NCBI GenBank assembly: GCA_050008575.1
Contig: JBEKMJ010000044.1
Span: 1-64,000, forward strand
Source: Bog-159 sp050008575
Lineage (GTDB): Bacteria; Acidobacteriota; Terriglobia; Bryobacterales; Bryobacteraceae
Length of the DNA: 64,000 nucleotides
Direction of reading: 5' to 3'
A model generated the notes under the pieces. That model did no database searches and was not told the origin of the DNA. It saw nothing but the letters and a program-made list of their open reading frames with translations. Of this stretch, positions 43,784 to 51,711 are shown one piece after another (position 1 is the stretch's first letter; every line of letters begins with the position of its first letter). The translations under genes were made by a program, and so were the position numbers.

Positions 43784-44481
43784 GGGTTCCCTACGGTGAT
43801 GGTGGGTGTGCCAATCCCGGCGGCGCCGCTCGGATTGGACGCACTGGCGCCCTTGGCGCGGCTGACGCCCACAAACGCCACCCCGGCTGCCGCGGCGGCG
43901 ATGGCTCCCAAAATGATCCACTTCTTATGACTCCCGGAACCCATCTTGGTGGTGGTCGGCGTAATCTCACCGGACTTCGCCGTCGCTGGGGGCCGCGTGG
44001 TTTGCGTTATGGTGGCCTCCGTTGGGTCGGCTGGCGTGGCGGGGGCTGGCGCCGGCTTGTTGGAAATCGGGGCCGCGGCGGCGCGGTCCCCGCCGATGTA
44101 TTGGATGGAAATTGCCCCGGCGCGTGCCTGCTCCTTCACCGCTGTGATGCGGATGCGAAACTGTCCGCCGGTGCGGTTGAGCTGCATCGAGTGAATGGCG
44201 GCCCGGCCGGACGCGTCGGTCAGGACCAGATCGGTACGCAATCCGTTCGAAAACAGGCCGCTGGGACCCTCGGGCGGAAGCTGAAAGCTAACTGCCGCGC
44301 CGGCCACCGGCCGTCCCGTTTCGTCGGTCACTTCCACGGTGAGGGGGTGGACAATGTGCCCGCCCGCCGGATGCACCGTCCCCTCGCCATCCAGGACTTT
44401 GATCTGCAGAACGGCGATTTGGGCTATCGCCACACATGGCAACAGCGCTAAAGCGAGCGCCCCTGCCAGGAAAGCCTTCAT
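43780..44481 (-). CDS. Exported Ig-like domain protein with C-terminal membrane helix
   Basis: A 233-residue protein with a signal peptide (KAFLAGALALALLPCVAIAQ), one Ig-like (Big_1-type) domain (HPLTVEVTDETGRPVAGAAV), a Pro/Ala/Thr-rich linker and a C-terminal membrane helix (WIILGAIAAAAAGVAFVGVS) with a short tail. It would display a beta-sandwich in the periplasm. Operon partner of the preceding choice-of-anchor protein. Function unknown. Confidence 0.7.
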   Translation of the reverse strand: MKAFLAGALALALLPCVAIAQIAVLQIKVLDGEGTVHPAGGHIVHPLTVEVTDETGRPVAGAAVSFQLPPEGPSGLFSNGLRTDLVLTDASGRAAIHSMQLNRTGGQFRIRITAVKEQARAGAISIQYIGGDRAAAAPISNKPAPAPATPADPTEATITQTTRPPATAKSGEITPTTTKMGSGSHKKWIILGAIAAAAAGVAFVGVSRAKGASASNPSGAAGIGTPTITVGNP

Positions 44482-44550
44482 ATTTGAAATCCGATCTGGC
44501 GGGGCGCCGGACGCCGGATCGGTCACTCACAGGCCGAAGCCCGTGCTACC

Positions 44551-45273
44551 TCACGCAGCCCGCAGCAGCACCGCGGTAATATTGTCCGGCCCCCCGGCAT
44601 CTCGCGCGGCCGCGATCAGCTCGCGGCACTTTTCTTCCAGCGACTGTCCCGGCGCACCGTCGCGCAGGATGGCGACGATGCGCTGTTCCTCCACCACGCC
44701 ATGCAATCCATCGCTGCACATCAGCAGCATGTCGCCCGGTTCCAGGCGGATGTCGTGATAATAATTGATCTCCAGCGCGACGCCCGCTCCAATAGCCATG
44801 GTCAAAACGTGCCGCATGGGATGCGTGCGCAAGGCCTCTTCATTCAGCCCCAGCGGCCGGCCCACTTCGTTTACCCAGCTCTGGTCCTCCGTGATCGCAC
44901 GGAAGCCGCCGGCGTCCAACAAATACGCGCGGCTGTCGCCCACGCTGGCGATCAACAGTTCATCGCCCACCTCCAGCGCCGCCACCAGGGTGGTTCCCAT
45001 GCCCTCCAGCGCCGGATCGTTCGCGGCCGCCTCCAGCACGCGCCGGTTGGCTTCTTCCACCGCCACCAGCAACGCCTGGGAATCCCGGCTCTGGGCTTTC
45101 AACATGCTCTCCGATACTGTGTCGACGGCCAGCCGCGAGGCGCGTTCGCCCGCTTTGGCGCCGCCCATTCCGTCGGCCAGCACGTACAATCCCATTTCCC
45201 GATCGATCCGGGAATAATCCTCGTTATTCGCCCTGACGCAGCCTTTGTCGCTCAAGGCACAAGCTTCCAGCAT
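44551..45273 (-). CDS. PP2C-family serine/threonine phosphatase
   Basis: A 240-residue cytoplasmic phosphatase of the Stp1/PrpC group, which reverses Ser/Thr kinase action. Metal-binding Asp motifs are visible: NNEDYSRID, VLADGMGGAKAGERAS, LIASVGDSRAYLL, MLLMCSDGLHGVV and GGPDNITAVLL. Length is standard for a single-domain PP2C. No kinase gene is adjacent. Confidence 0.92.
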   Translation of the reverse strand: MLEACALSDKGCVRANNEDYSRIDREMGLYVLADGMGGAKAGERASRLAVDTVSESMLKAQSRDSQALLVAVEEANRRVLEAAANDPALEGMGTTLVAALEVGDELLIASVGDSRAYLLDAGGFRAITEDQSWVNEVGRPLGLNEEALRTHPMRHVLTMAIGAGVALEINYYHDIRLEPGDMLLMCSDGLHGVVEEQRIVAILRDGAPGQSLEEKCRELIAAARDAGGPDNITAVLLRAA

Positions 45274-45464
45274 ATGACGCGCTCCCGAGTGGAATCAGCC
45301 ACACTACGCGTCTGTATTTTAACCGAAAGCCGGGACGGCTTTCGCAGAGCATTTGTAAAACGGGTAGTGGGTTTACGAAGGAGATACTCTCACGGGGTTT
45401 TTCGGAGGCGAAGGCCTTTCGATATATAATAGCCGGGAAGTCCTGGTATTGGAGATGCATCTTT

Positions 45465-47651
45465 ATGACGGCAAAGCCCTTTCATCGGTCGATGCGTTCG
45501 TTCTGTAGTATTGGAGTCTTAGCCCTGGCGGGATACGGCAACGCGCAGGCGGTGCGCCCGGTATCCTTCAACGCTCCTGGGGTTTACGCGGTCGGAACGA
45601 ATCCTACCGTGCTGGCCGTCGGTGACTTCAACGGCGACGGGACGCCGGACATCGCCGTCGCTAACGCCACCTCTAATTCGGTCTCGATCCTCTTGGGAAC
45701 TCCCGGCGGCGCGTTGCCGGCGGTGAATTACCTTGTGGGAACCTTCCCGGTCTGCGTTGTGGTAGGCGACTTCAATGGAGATGGCAAGCTGGATCTGGCA
45801 GTCGCCAACAACGGCTCCGCCAGCGTCTCAATCCTGATGGGCAATGGCGACGGCACATTTCAGCCGGCGGCGGAGTTCGCGGTCGAGTCCGATCCTTTTT
45901 ATGTAGCGGTGGGAGACTTCAACGGTGACGGAAAGCTCGATCTGGCCGTTACGAATTGGGGCTCCGCCACGGTCTCGATCCTGCTGGGCAAAGGGAATGG
46001 CACATTCCGCCCGCAGGTGGCTTACGGCGTGCAAACGCGACCGGAAGGAATAGCCGCTGGCGATTTCAACGGAGATGGAATCCTCGACTTGGCCGTGAGC
46101 AACTACGGTTCCAACACGATCTCGATGCTGTTGGGCCTTGGAAAAGGCGCCTTTGCCCCGGCCGTCGACTATGCCGTGGGATCGGAACCTTTCGTCGTCG
46201 CGGCGGGGGATTTCAATGGCGACGGGAAACTGGACTTGGTGGTAGCGGACGCGGCCAAGAGTTCCTCCAGCGTTTCGGTCCTGTTGGGCAATGGTGACGG
46301 CACTTTCAAGCCATCTGTGGAGTACTCCGTGGGCAAAGATCCCTTCTCCGTGGCGCTCGGAGACTTCAACGCCGACGGAAAACTGGACGTCGCGGTCGCA
46401 AATATCGATTCCAATAACGTGTCGATCCTGTTAGGGAACGGCGATGGCACGTTCCGGCCCGCGGTGAATTACGCCGTGGGTAGCAGCCCTGGCTCCGTAG
46501 CCGTCGGAGACTTCAACGGCGACGGCCTGCCCGACCTGGCGGTAGCCGACCTAAACTCCGACGATGTATATATCCTGTCAAACAAAAAGGATGGCACCTT
46601 CCTGCAGGCGACGGGGTATGCCCCCTCGAACCCAGGCGATGTTGCCGTCGGCGATTTCAATGGAGACGGAAAGCCGGACTTGGTCGTGACCGACAGCGAA
46701 GGGGATAGTGAGACCACGGTGTCCGTCTTGCTGGGAAAGGGCGGCGGTAAGTTCAAGCCGCCGGTCGCCTACGCTGCCGGGGCTGTCCCTAATTCAGTGG
46801 CAGTGGGAGACTTCAACAACGATGGGAAGCTGGATCTGGCAGTTTCCGACGGTGGGGCGTCTCCGGCGATTTCGATCTTGCTGGGCAATGGCAATGGCAC
46901 GTTCCAACCGTTGATCGGCACCGCAGTGGCGAGTTCTCCTTATTTCCTCGCCGCCGGGGATTTCAACGGGGATGGCAAGCTCGATCTAGCCGTGGTTCTC
47001 CCGAGCAACGGCGCCGTCTTGATCCTCCTCGGCAATGGCGACGGCACCTTCCGGACAGGTCAGATGTATGCCGTCGGAGATTCTCCGATCTTTGTGGCCG
47101 TGGGTGATTTAAATGGCGACAAGAAACTCGATCTTGTGGTGTCCAACTACGGATATGGAGCGGACGGCTTCATCTCGATCCTCCTCGGCAATGGCGACGG
47201 GACCTTCGGGCCGTCCACGCAGTACGCCATGGGATCTTATCCCCTGGGCGTCACCATAGCCGACCTGAACGGCGACGGCAAACCAGATCTGGCAGTCGCG
47301 AATAACAGCCTGTCGATCCTGCTGGGAAACGGGGACGGCACCTTCCAGCCGCCGGTGAACTATGCTGTGAGGGCGCCATACATGGCTGTGGCGGCAGACT
47401 TCAATCTCGACGGGAAACCGGATCTGGCGGTGTCCACCTCCGATGGCCAGGGAACGGTTACGATGCTGCTTGGCAACGGCGATGGAACCTTTGCCTTTCC
47501 GCCCACCAGCGTCTACTCCGTCAGCGGGGCTTACTCGTCTTTTCTGGCCACTGCGGACTTTAGCGGCGACGGAAAGCCGGACCTGGCGGTGTCGTCCAGC
47601 AAGGTGGCAGTCTTGACGAATACGACCGCGAAGGCGACCGGCGTTAACTGA
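45465..47651 (+). CDS. Secreted FG-GAP/VCBS repeat protein (beta propeller)
   Basis: A 728-residue exported protein with a signal peptide (SFCSIGVLALAGYGNAQA). It is built of 14 copies of a unit with the consensus VAVGDFNGDGKLDLAVAN, each carrying an Asp-rich loop like an EF-hand calcium site, followed by SILLGNGDGTF. Such repeats fold into seven-bladed propellers, so probably two propellers. An extracellular binding or adhesion role is usual. TATAAT at 45425-45430 could be its -10 box; no good -35 was seen. Confidence 0.88.
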   Translation: MTAKPFHRSMRSFCSIGVLALAGYGNAQAVRPVSFNAPGVYAVGTNPTVLAVGDFNGDGTPDIAVANATSNSVSILLGTPGGALPAVNYLVGTFPVCVVVGDFNGDGKLDLAVANNGSASVSILMGNGDGTFQPAAEFAVESDPFYVAVGDFNGDGKLDLAVTNWGSATVSILLGKGNGTFRPQVAYGVQTRPEGIAAGDFNGDGILDLAVSNYGSNTISMLLGLGKGAFAPAVDYAVGSEPFVVAAGDFNGDGKLDLVVADAAKSSSSVSVLLGNGDGTFKPSVEYSVGKDPFSVALGDFNADGKLDVAVANIDSNNVSILLGNGDGTFRPAVNYAVGSSPGSVAVGDFNGDGLPDLAVADLNSDDVYILSNKKDGTFLQATGYAPSNPGDVAVGDFNGDGKPDLVVTDSEGDSETTVSVLLGKGGGKFKPPVAYAAGAVPNSVAVGDFNNDGKLDLAVSDGGASPAISILLGNGNGTFQPLIGTAVASSPYFLAAGDFNGDGKLDLAVVLPSNGAVLILLGNGDGTFRTGQMYAVGDSPIFVAVGDLNGDKKLDLVVSNYGYGADGFISILLGNGDGTFGPSTQYAMGSYPLGVTIADLNGDGKPDLAVANNSLSILLGNGDGTFQPPVNYAVRAPYMAVAADFNLDGKPDLAVSTSDGQGTVTMLLGNGDGTFAFPPTSVYSVSGAYSSFLATADFSGDGKPDLAVSSSKVAVLTNTTAKATGVN

Positions 47652-47654
47652 AGC

Positions 47655-47972
47655 CACGGGCCTCGCGGGCAGGCAGTGCTTCTTCCGATCTGCTTGACGC
47701 CGCGGCCCAGATGGCGATGCAGCAAGAGTCCGGAGAGCTACGCCATCCGAGTATCCCACTCGCGCGGCGATCTCTTCGACGCTGGCATAGGTGGTTTTCG
47801 GTTTGTGGAAATATGACAACGGCGACCGTCCCAGCACGGCTTGCATGCGGCGGGCCAGCGTTCCTTTGCTCGCTCCGGCGGCCGCCGCGGCGTCGTCGGA
47901 TCGCTGCCGCCGACGCGCGCGGGCTTCATCCCTATCGAGGCTAAGGCGAATTTCTCGCGTCCCATCACGCAC
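47655..47972 (-). pseudogene. AraC/GlxA-family regulator relic
   Basis: Pieces of an AraC helix-turn-helix domain can be read: AAAGASKGTLARRMQAVLGR, SPLSYFHKPKT, YASVEEIAARVGYSDGVALR, then in a shifted frame LLHRHLGRGVKQIGRS. Compared with the family, a segment of about a dozen residues between the two helix pairs is missing, and a one-base shift precedes the last part. The N-terminal ligand domain is not found. The relic lies tail to tail with the FG-GAP gene. Confidence 0.65.
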
Positions 47973-48023
47973 AACACGGGCCTCGCGCGCGCCGAGGCGC
48001 GGGTGGTTCCCAAGGACGCCGGA

Positions 48024-49514
48024 TTATTTCGACCGAAACGCGCCTGGTGGTGCCGGATGGCCCGCTGCTGGCGCACGCACATCGACGATTATGGTGTTGG
48101 GCACCGGACGGTAGACACGGTTCGCCGAAGAGCGGGGTAGCTCCCCGCGCCGGCTGAAAAGACAGGCAGGGTGAGCTTCAGATTGCGACCCGCAACTACT
48201 TCTGGTGGGAAAGATGCCACCCAGCGCCGACAGCCCCGCGCTACTGCCCCAATTCGAAAACGGCCCCATATTGGCCGCCCCGCCGAGGGAGGTGGTCCCA
48301 TACAGCGCCCCACCCGAGCCTACAGCCAGGCCTGCCAGTGGATGTGATCCATCTCCCACGGTTGGCTCGAAGGTGTGCAGCGTGGCCTCCTTCCATAAAA
48401 GCTTCGGGTTCGCGGCCGGGGTCAGGCTGTAGACCGTGCCCGTGGAGAGCGACGTCGTACCCAGCAGCCCTCCATCTGGCCCTATGACGACTCCGCCCAA
48501 CGGATTCCCTGCGAGCGGAGGGCCCCCGAGGAAAGATATCACCCTCTCGGTCCACGCGCCGCCATCGCTGCCTCGCGGCGTGACCGCGAAAACTCCGCCG
48601 CAGCCTTCGGGGATGCAGCTAGGTAGCCCGCCGGTGAAGGTTGTGCCATAGAGGACACCATCCCTGCCGATGGTCACACCGCCAGGTTCCTCTAGAGCGT
48701 CCGGCAAATTTACAAAGAAGCTGGCAAGAACGTCTTCGCTCCACGCTCCCTGACCGTCTGCGTGCAAAGCGAACACATACAAACCCGCCGCGCCATAGAG
48801 GGTCCCGCCCTTGTCGATGGCCAATCCCCCGTTCGGATTGGATCCATCGCCGGGATACCCTGCGAAGCTGTGCAAAATCTTCTCGGTCCACGATCCGTCC
48901 GGGGACGCCGGCGGCGCTAACGCGTAAGCCGTGCCAAGATCCTGAGCCCCTCCTGTGAAGGTTGTGCCGTAGAGTGTTCCATCCTGGCCGAGGGCCAGCC
49001 CAGCAAACGGCTGCGCGCCGTCGCGCGCCCCTCCCGCGAAGCTGTGCAGGATGGTTTCAGTCCAGGCCGAGCCGGCAGTTGCGTCCAGGCCGGGCGGCGT
49101 GAGGACGAACACGGTCCCCTGATTTTGAGCGCCTCCTTGGCTGGTTGTGCCGTACACCGCTCCGTTGGCTCCGAACACCAGGCCCGCTGTTGGATAAGCC
49201 CCGTCCCCATTTACGGCGCCAAAGCTATACAGCACGGTTTCCTTCCAGGCGTCGAGCGGCGATTCGGGCGGCAACAATTCAAATATTGTTCCGCATCCTG
49301 TGCTGGCGGACGCCGTGCATGGGCCGGAACCGCCGAATTGAGTCGTGCCGAGGAGGTGTCCGTTCTTGGCGACGATCAACGCGCCCGGAGAGGCGCCGTC
49401 TCCGTTCTGGCCAGTGAAGCTATACAAAGTGGCGTACTTGAGCGGAGCTTGCGCCGCTGCGATGCATGTTGAGCCTAGCACCAAAGTCAGAAGGAACGGG
49501 TAGGTCGTAGACAT
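48024..49514 (-). CDS. GloVer-type tandem-repeat secreted protein (3' frameshift)
   Basis: A 496-residue exported protein. The signal peptide (MSTTYPFLLTLVLGSTCIAA) is followed by about eight repeats of the form GDGxxPxxGLxxGxxGxLYGTTxxGGxxxxGTVFxLTP, the choice-of-anchor tandem-repeat GloVer family (TIGR03803), a probable beta propeller. The last repeat should end NMGAVFELGQ-stop, but that ending lies in the next frame (stop at 48241). A one-base loss in the G run near 48263-48267 makes the present frame run about 75 residues into unrelated sequence. It is either a real recent frameshift or a sequencing error. Function unknown. Confidence 0.8.
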   Translation of the reverse strand: MSTTYPFLLTLVLGSTCIAAAQAPLKYATLYSFTGQNGDGASPGALIVAKNGHLLGTTQFGGSGPCTASASTGCGTIFELLPPESPLDAWKETVLYSFGAVNGDGAYPTAGLVFGANGAVYGTTSQGGAQNQGTVFVLTPPGLDATAGSAWTETILHSFAGGARDGAQPFAGLALGQDGTLYGTTFTGGAQDLGTAYALAPPASPDGSWTEKILHSFAGYPGDGSNPNGGLAIDKGGTLYGAAGLYVFALHADGQGAWSEDVLASFFVNLPDALEEPGGVTIGRDGVLYGTTFTGGLPSCIPEGCGGVFAVTPRGSDGGAWTERVISFLGGPPLAGNPLGGVVIGPDGGLLGTTSLSTGTVYSLTPAANPKLLWKEATLHTFEPTVGDGSHPLAGLAVGSGGALYGTTSLGGAANMGPFSNWGSSAGLSALGGIFPTRSSCGSQSEAHPACLFSRRGELPRSSANRVYRPVPNTIIVDVRAPAAGHPAPPGAFRSK

Positions 49515-49762
49515 GGCCAGAGAGTACTACGTCTGCGGGTTGTAGGATGAGGAGATTTGAGAAACGGGTACCAGTCAGCAGGTACTATTCCATGACTTCC
49601 TACGGCTCGTTCTTCGACGCAGACAAGATCAACCTTCCGCTTTCTGACGGTTGACCAGTTTTTCCGAATGGTCTTGTACATCGTCCAGTTACTTCTTCAT
49701 ATATCGATGTCACGGCCAAAAAAAGCCATATCCGCTCTGGCTGAGAAGTGAGTATGGCGCTT
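49515..49762. other. Intergenic region without recognised gene
   Basis: About 250 bases upstream of the GloVer gene, less GC-rich than the rest. It should hold the promoter of that gene, but none matches well. No RNA gene or coding sequence was seen. Confidence 0.4.
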
Positions 49763-49879
49763 GTGGGGCGGGCAATCCTGCCCGCAGCCGGCTTTCAGCC
49801 GGCCTTTGCGACGAGGACGAGGCGCCGTGAATGCAGGAGCCGCCTGAAAGGCGGCTGCGGCCATGATTGGCCGCCCCAC
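49763..49879. repeat. REP-like palindromic repeat
   Basis: Outer arms GTGGGGCGG and CCGCCCCAC frame inner hairpins GCGGGCAATCCTGCCCGC, GCCGGCTTTCAGCCGGC and GCCGCCTGAAAGGCGGC. It is closely related in design to the element at 58371. Confidence 0.85.
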
Positions 49880-49918
49880 GGTGCAACCGAACTACCGGTA
49901 TTCTATAAAGGCCCCGCA

Positions 49919-49955
49919 TTATAGCCATTGACAATATATCCAGTGTGGCTATAAT
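49919..49955 (+). promoter_or_regulatory. Consensus sigma-70 promoter within a PadR-type operator
   Basis: TTGACA at 49928-49933 and TATAAT at 49950-49955 are perfect consensus hexamers with a 16-base spacer. The inverted repeat TTATAGCC (49919-49926) / GGCTATAA (49947-49954) brackets the promoter and covers the -10 box. Seven bases further on, the PadR gene starts, so binding by PadR would block RNA polymerase. Confidence 0.8.
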
Positions 49956-49961
49956 CAAGGA

Positions 49962-50321
49962 ATGACCGATGCCCCGCACCCAGAGGCGTTTCTGCCTCTA
50001 CCTCCGGCCACCTTCCATATTCTGCTGGCCGTGGCCGAAGAAGACCGGCACGGCTACGCCATCATTCAAGACGTGGCCGCGCGCACCAACGGCGAGCTCA
50101 AGCTGAGCGCCGGGACGCTTTACCGCTCGATCCAGCGGATGCTCGAACAAGGATTGATCGTCGAGACGCAGGATCGTCCCGCGCCGGAGCTGGACGACGA
50201 GCGCCGCCGGTATTACCGGATCACAGCCTTCGGCGCCGACGTGGCGCGGGCCGAGGCGCGCCGGCTCACGCAGCTCGTCCGGATGGCGCGCAACAGAGGA
50301 TTCGCGGCGGGGAGGGCATGA
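49962..50321 (+). CDS. PadR-family transcriptional regulator
   Basis: A 119-residue winged-helix repressor: FHILLAVAEEDRHGYAIIQD (first helices), LSAGTLYRSIQRMLEQGLIV (recognition helix and wing) and RRRYYRITAFGADVARAEAR (dimerisation helix). Short PadR proteins of this kind sit beside ADOP permease genes in Acidobacteria. It starts close behind a palindrome-covered promoter, so autoregulation is likely, and it overlaps the next gene by four bases. Confidence 0.92.
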   Translation: MTDAPHPEAFLPLPPATFHILLAVAEEDRHGYAIIQDVAARTNGELKLSAGTLYRSIQRMLEQGLIVETQDRPAPELDDERRRYYRITAFGADVARAEARRLTQLVRMARNRGFAAGRA

Positions 50322-51703
50322 TGCCGCGCGCTAGCGTGCGCCCCGCGTGGCGCTTACCGATTCTGCTGGTGTTCCTGTCATGCGCCTTCGCCCAGCCGTC
50401 CATCGACTCCACGGAGTATCAGGCGCGCCGGCGCGCCGCTATGGAAAAGATCCCGGACGGCATCATTCTTCTGCATTCGGTTTCGGGCCTCAAGCGTTGG
50501 GATGAATCGGGGTTCCATCAAGACGCGAGTTTTTATGCGTTCACCGGGCTGGCGAATGCGCTTGACGCGATTCTGGTCCTCGACGGAGCGGAAAGGCAGT
50601 CGTGGCTCTTCCTAATGCCGCGTTCCCGCGCGTTCAGCGCCGATCTGCAGGGACTCGACGCGGTGTTTGTCGATCCCGGTGCATCCGCCGAAGCCGCTCT
50701 ACAGATCGACCATGTCGTTGCGTGGGATACATTTGTTGCGTTCGTCGATGCGCGCCGCAAGAGCAACCCGAAGTTGGTGCTCTATCTTGACAGCGCCGGC
50801 CAAACCGGGGGCATGTCGGGCGAAGTGAGCAACCCCGCGGGGATCGCCGCCATCGAAAACCCTCACAAGCTCTGGCGGGATGCCATTCACCAACGGTGGA
50901 ACGATCTCGAAATCAAGGACGCCTTTGCGATTCTTGATGAGGTGAGATGGGTAAAGAGTCCCGCCGAGCTGGCCTTGCTGCGCAAGGCGGCGTCCGTCAC
51001 CGCAGAGGGCTTCTGGGCCGGCGCGCGCGCCATCGCGCCCGGTAAGACGCAAAGGCAGGTGGAGGGCGAAGTGATCCGCGCCTGTCTGAATGCGGGCTCC
51101 GACGGCTTATCGCTATGGCCGTGGGTCCGTTTGGGACCGTTTACCATGCCTGCGACGCTGTTCGAGGCCTTCGCGGATTACCGCAACATGGATCGCACCA
51201 TGCAAGCCGGCGAGGTGGTGCGTCTCGATCTCGGATGCGATTTCCGGATGTACAAAGGAGATTTTGGACGCACGCTGCCGGTGACCGGCCGCTTTGACGC
51301 GGGCCAGAGGGAGACCATGGGACTCTTGAACGGCGCTTATTTGGCCGGCGTTGACGCCATGAAGCCGGCCGCAACCCCCGGCCAGGTGCGCCAGGCCTTC
51401 CGAAGCCACGTGGAGAGCCATCAGAGTGGTCTGCAGACGCCCCTGGCGCGCGAGGCGGCTTCCGCGGCGCTCAAGAATCCGATGCAGCCTTTGCATGGTT
51501 TGGGCGTGGACATGGCGGAAGGATCGCCCAAAGTGTTTCATGAGGGCAACGTGGTGTGTTACGAGCCGGGCTTGATCGCCGGCCAGCAATATTTTGTCGA
51601 GGACACCATACTGATTACGCCCGGCGGCCACGAAATTCTGAATCCCGCACTGCCTTACGCGCCGGCCGATCTCGAGCGCGAGATGGCCAAACGCCAGCCG
51701 TAA
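50318..51703 (+). CDS. Secreted Xaa-Pro aminopeptidase-like M24 peptidase
   Basis: A 461-residue exported peptidase with a signal peptide (LPILLVFLSCAFAQ), an N-terminal creatinase-like domain (about 30-215) and a C-terminal pita-bread catalytic domain. Metal ligands are visible: Asp in RLDLGCDFRMYKGDFGRT (two), His in LHGLGVDM, Glu in VVCYEPGL and Glu in YFVEDTILI. It would remove N-terminal residues before proline from peptides outside the cytoplasm. It lies between the PadR and ADOP genes, overlapping the former (ATGA) and nine bases before the latter. Confidence 0.9.
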   Translation: MMPRASVRPAWRLPILLVFLSCAFAQPSIDSTEYQARRRAAMEKIPDGIILLHSVSGLKRWDESGFHQDASFYAFTGLANALDAILVLDGAERQSWLFLMPRSRAFSADLQGLDAVFVDPGASAEAALQIDHVVAWDTFVAFVDARRKSNPKLVLYLDSAGQTGGMSGEVSNPAGIAAIENPHKLWRDAIHQRWNDLEIKDAFAILDEVRWVKSPAELALLRKAASVTAEGFWAGARAIAPGKTQRQVEGEVIRACLNAGSDGLSLWPWVRLGPFTMPATLFEAFADYRNMDRTMQAGEVVRLDLGCDFRMYKGDFGRTLPVTGRFDAGQRETMGLLNGAYLAGVDAMKPAATPGQVRQAFRSHVESHQSGLQTPLAREAASAALKNPMQPLHGLGVDMAEGSPKVFHEGNVVCYEPGLIAGQQYFVEDTILITPGGHEILNPALPYAPADLEREMAKRQP

Positions 51704-51711
51704 CGAGGATT

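Noticed and set aside
45600..47600. Regular DNA repeats resembling a repeat array
   Set aside because: They encode the in-frame FG-GAP protein repeats and have no constant-length spacers.
47670..47705. Stretch resembling an Illumina adapter (AGATCGGAAGA on the minus strand)
   Set aside because: It differs from the adapter by an extra base and continues as the coding tail of the AraC relic (GRGVKQIGRS), so it is genuine sequence.
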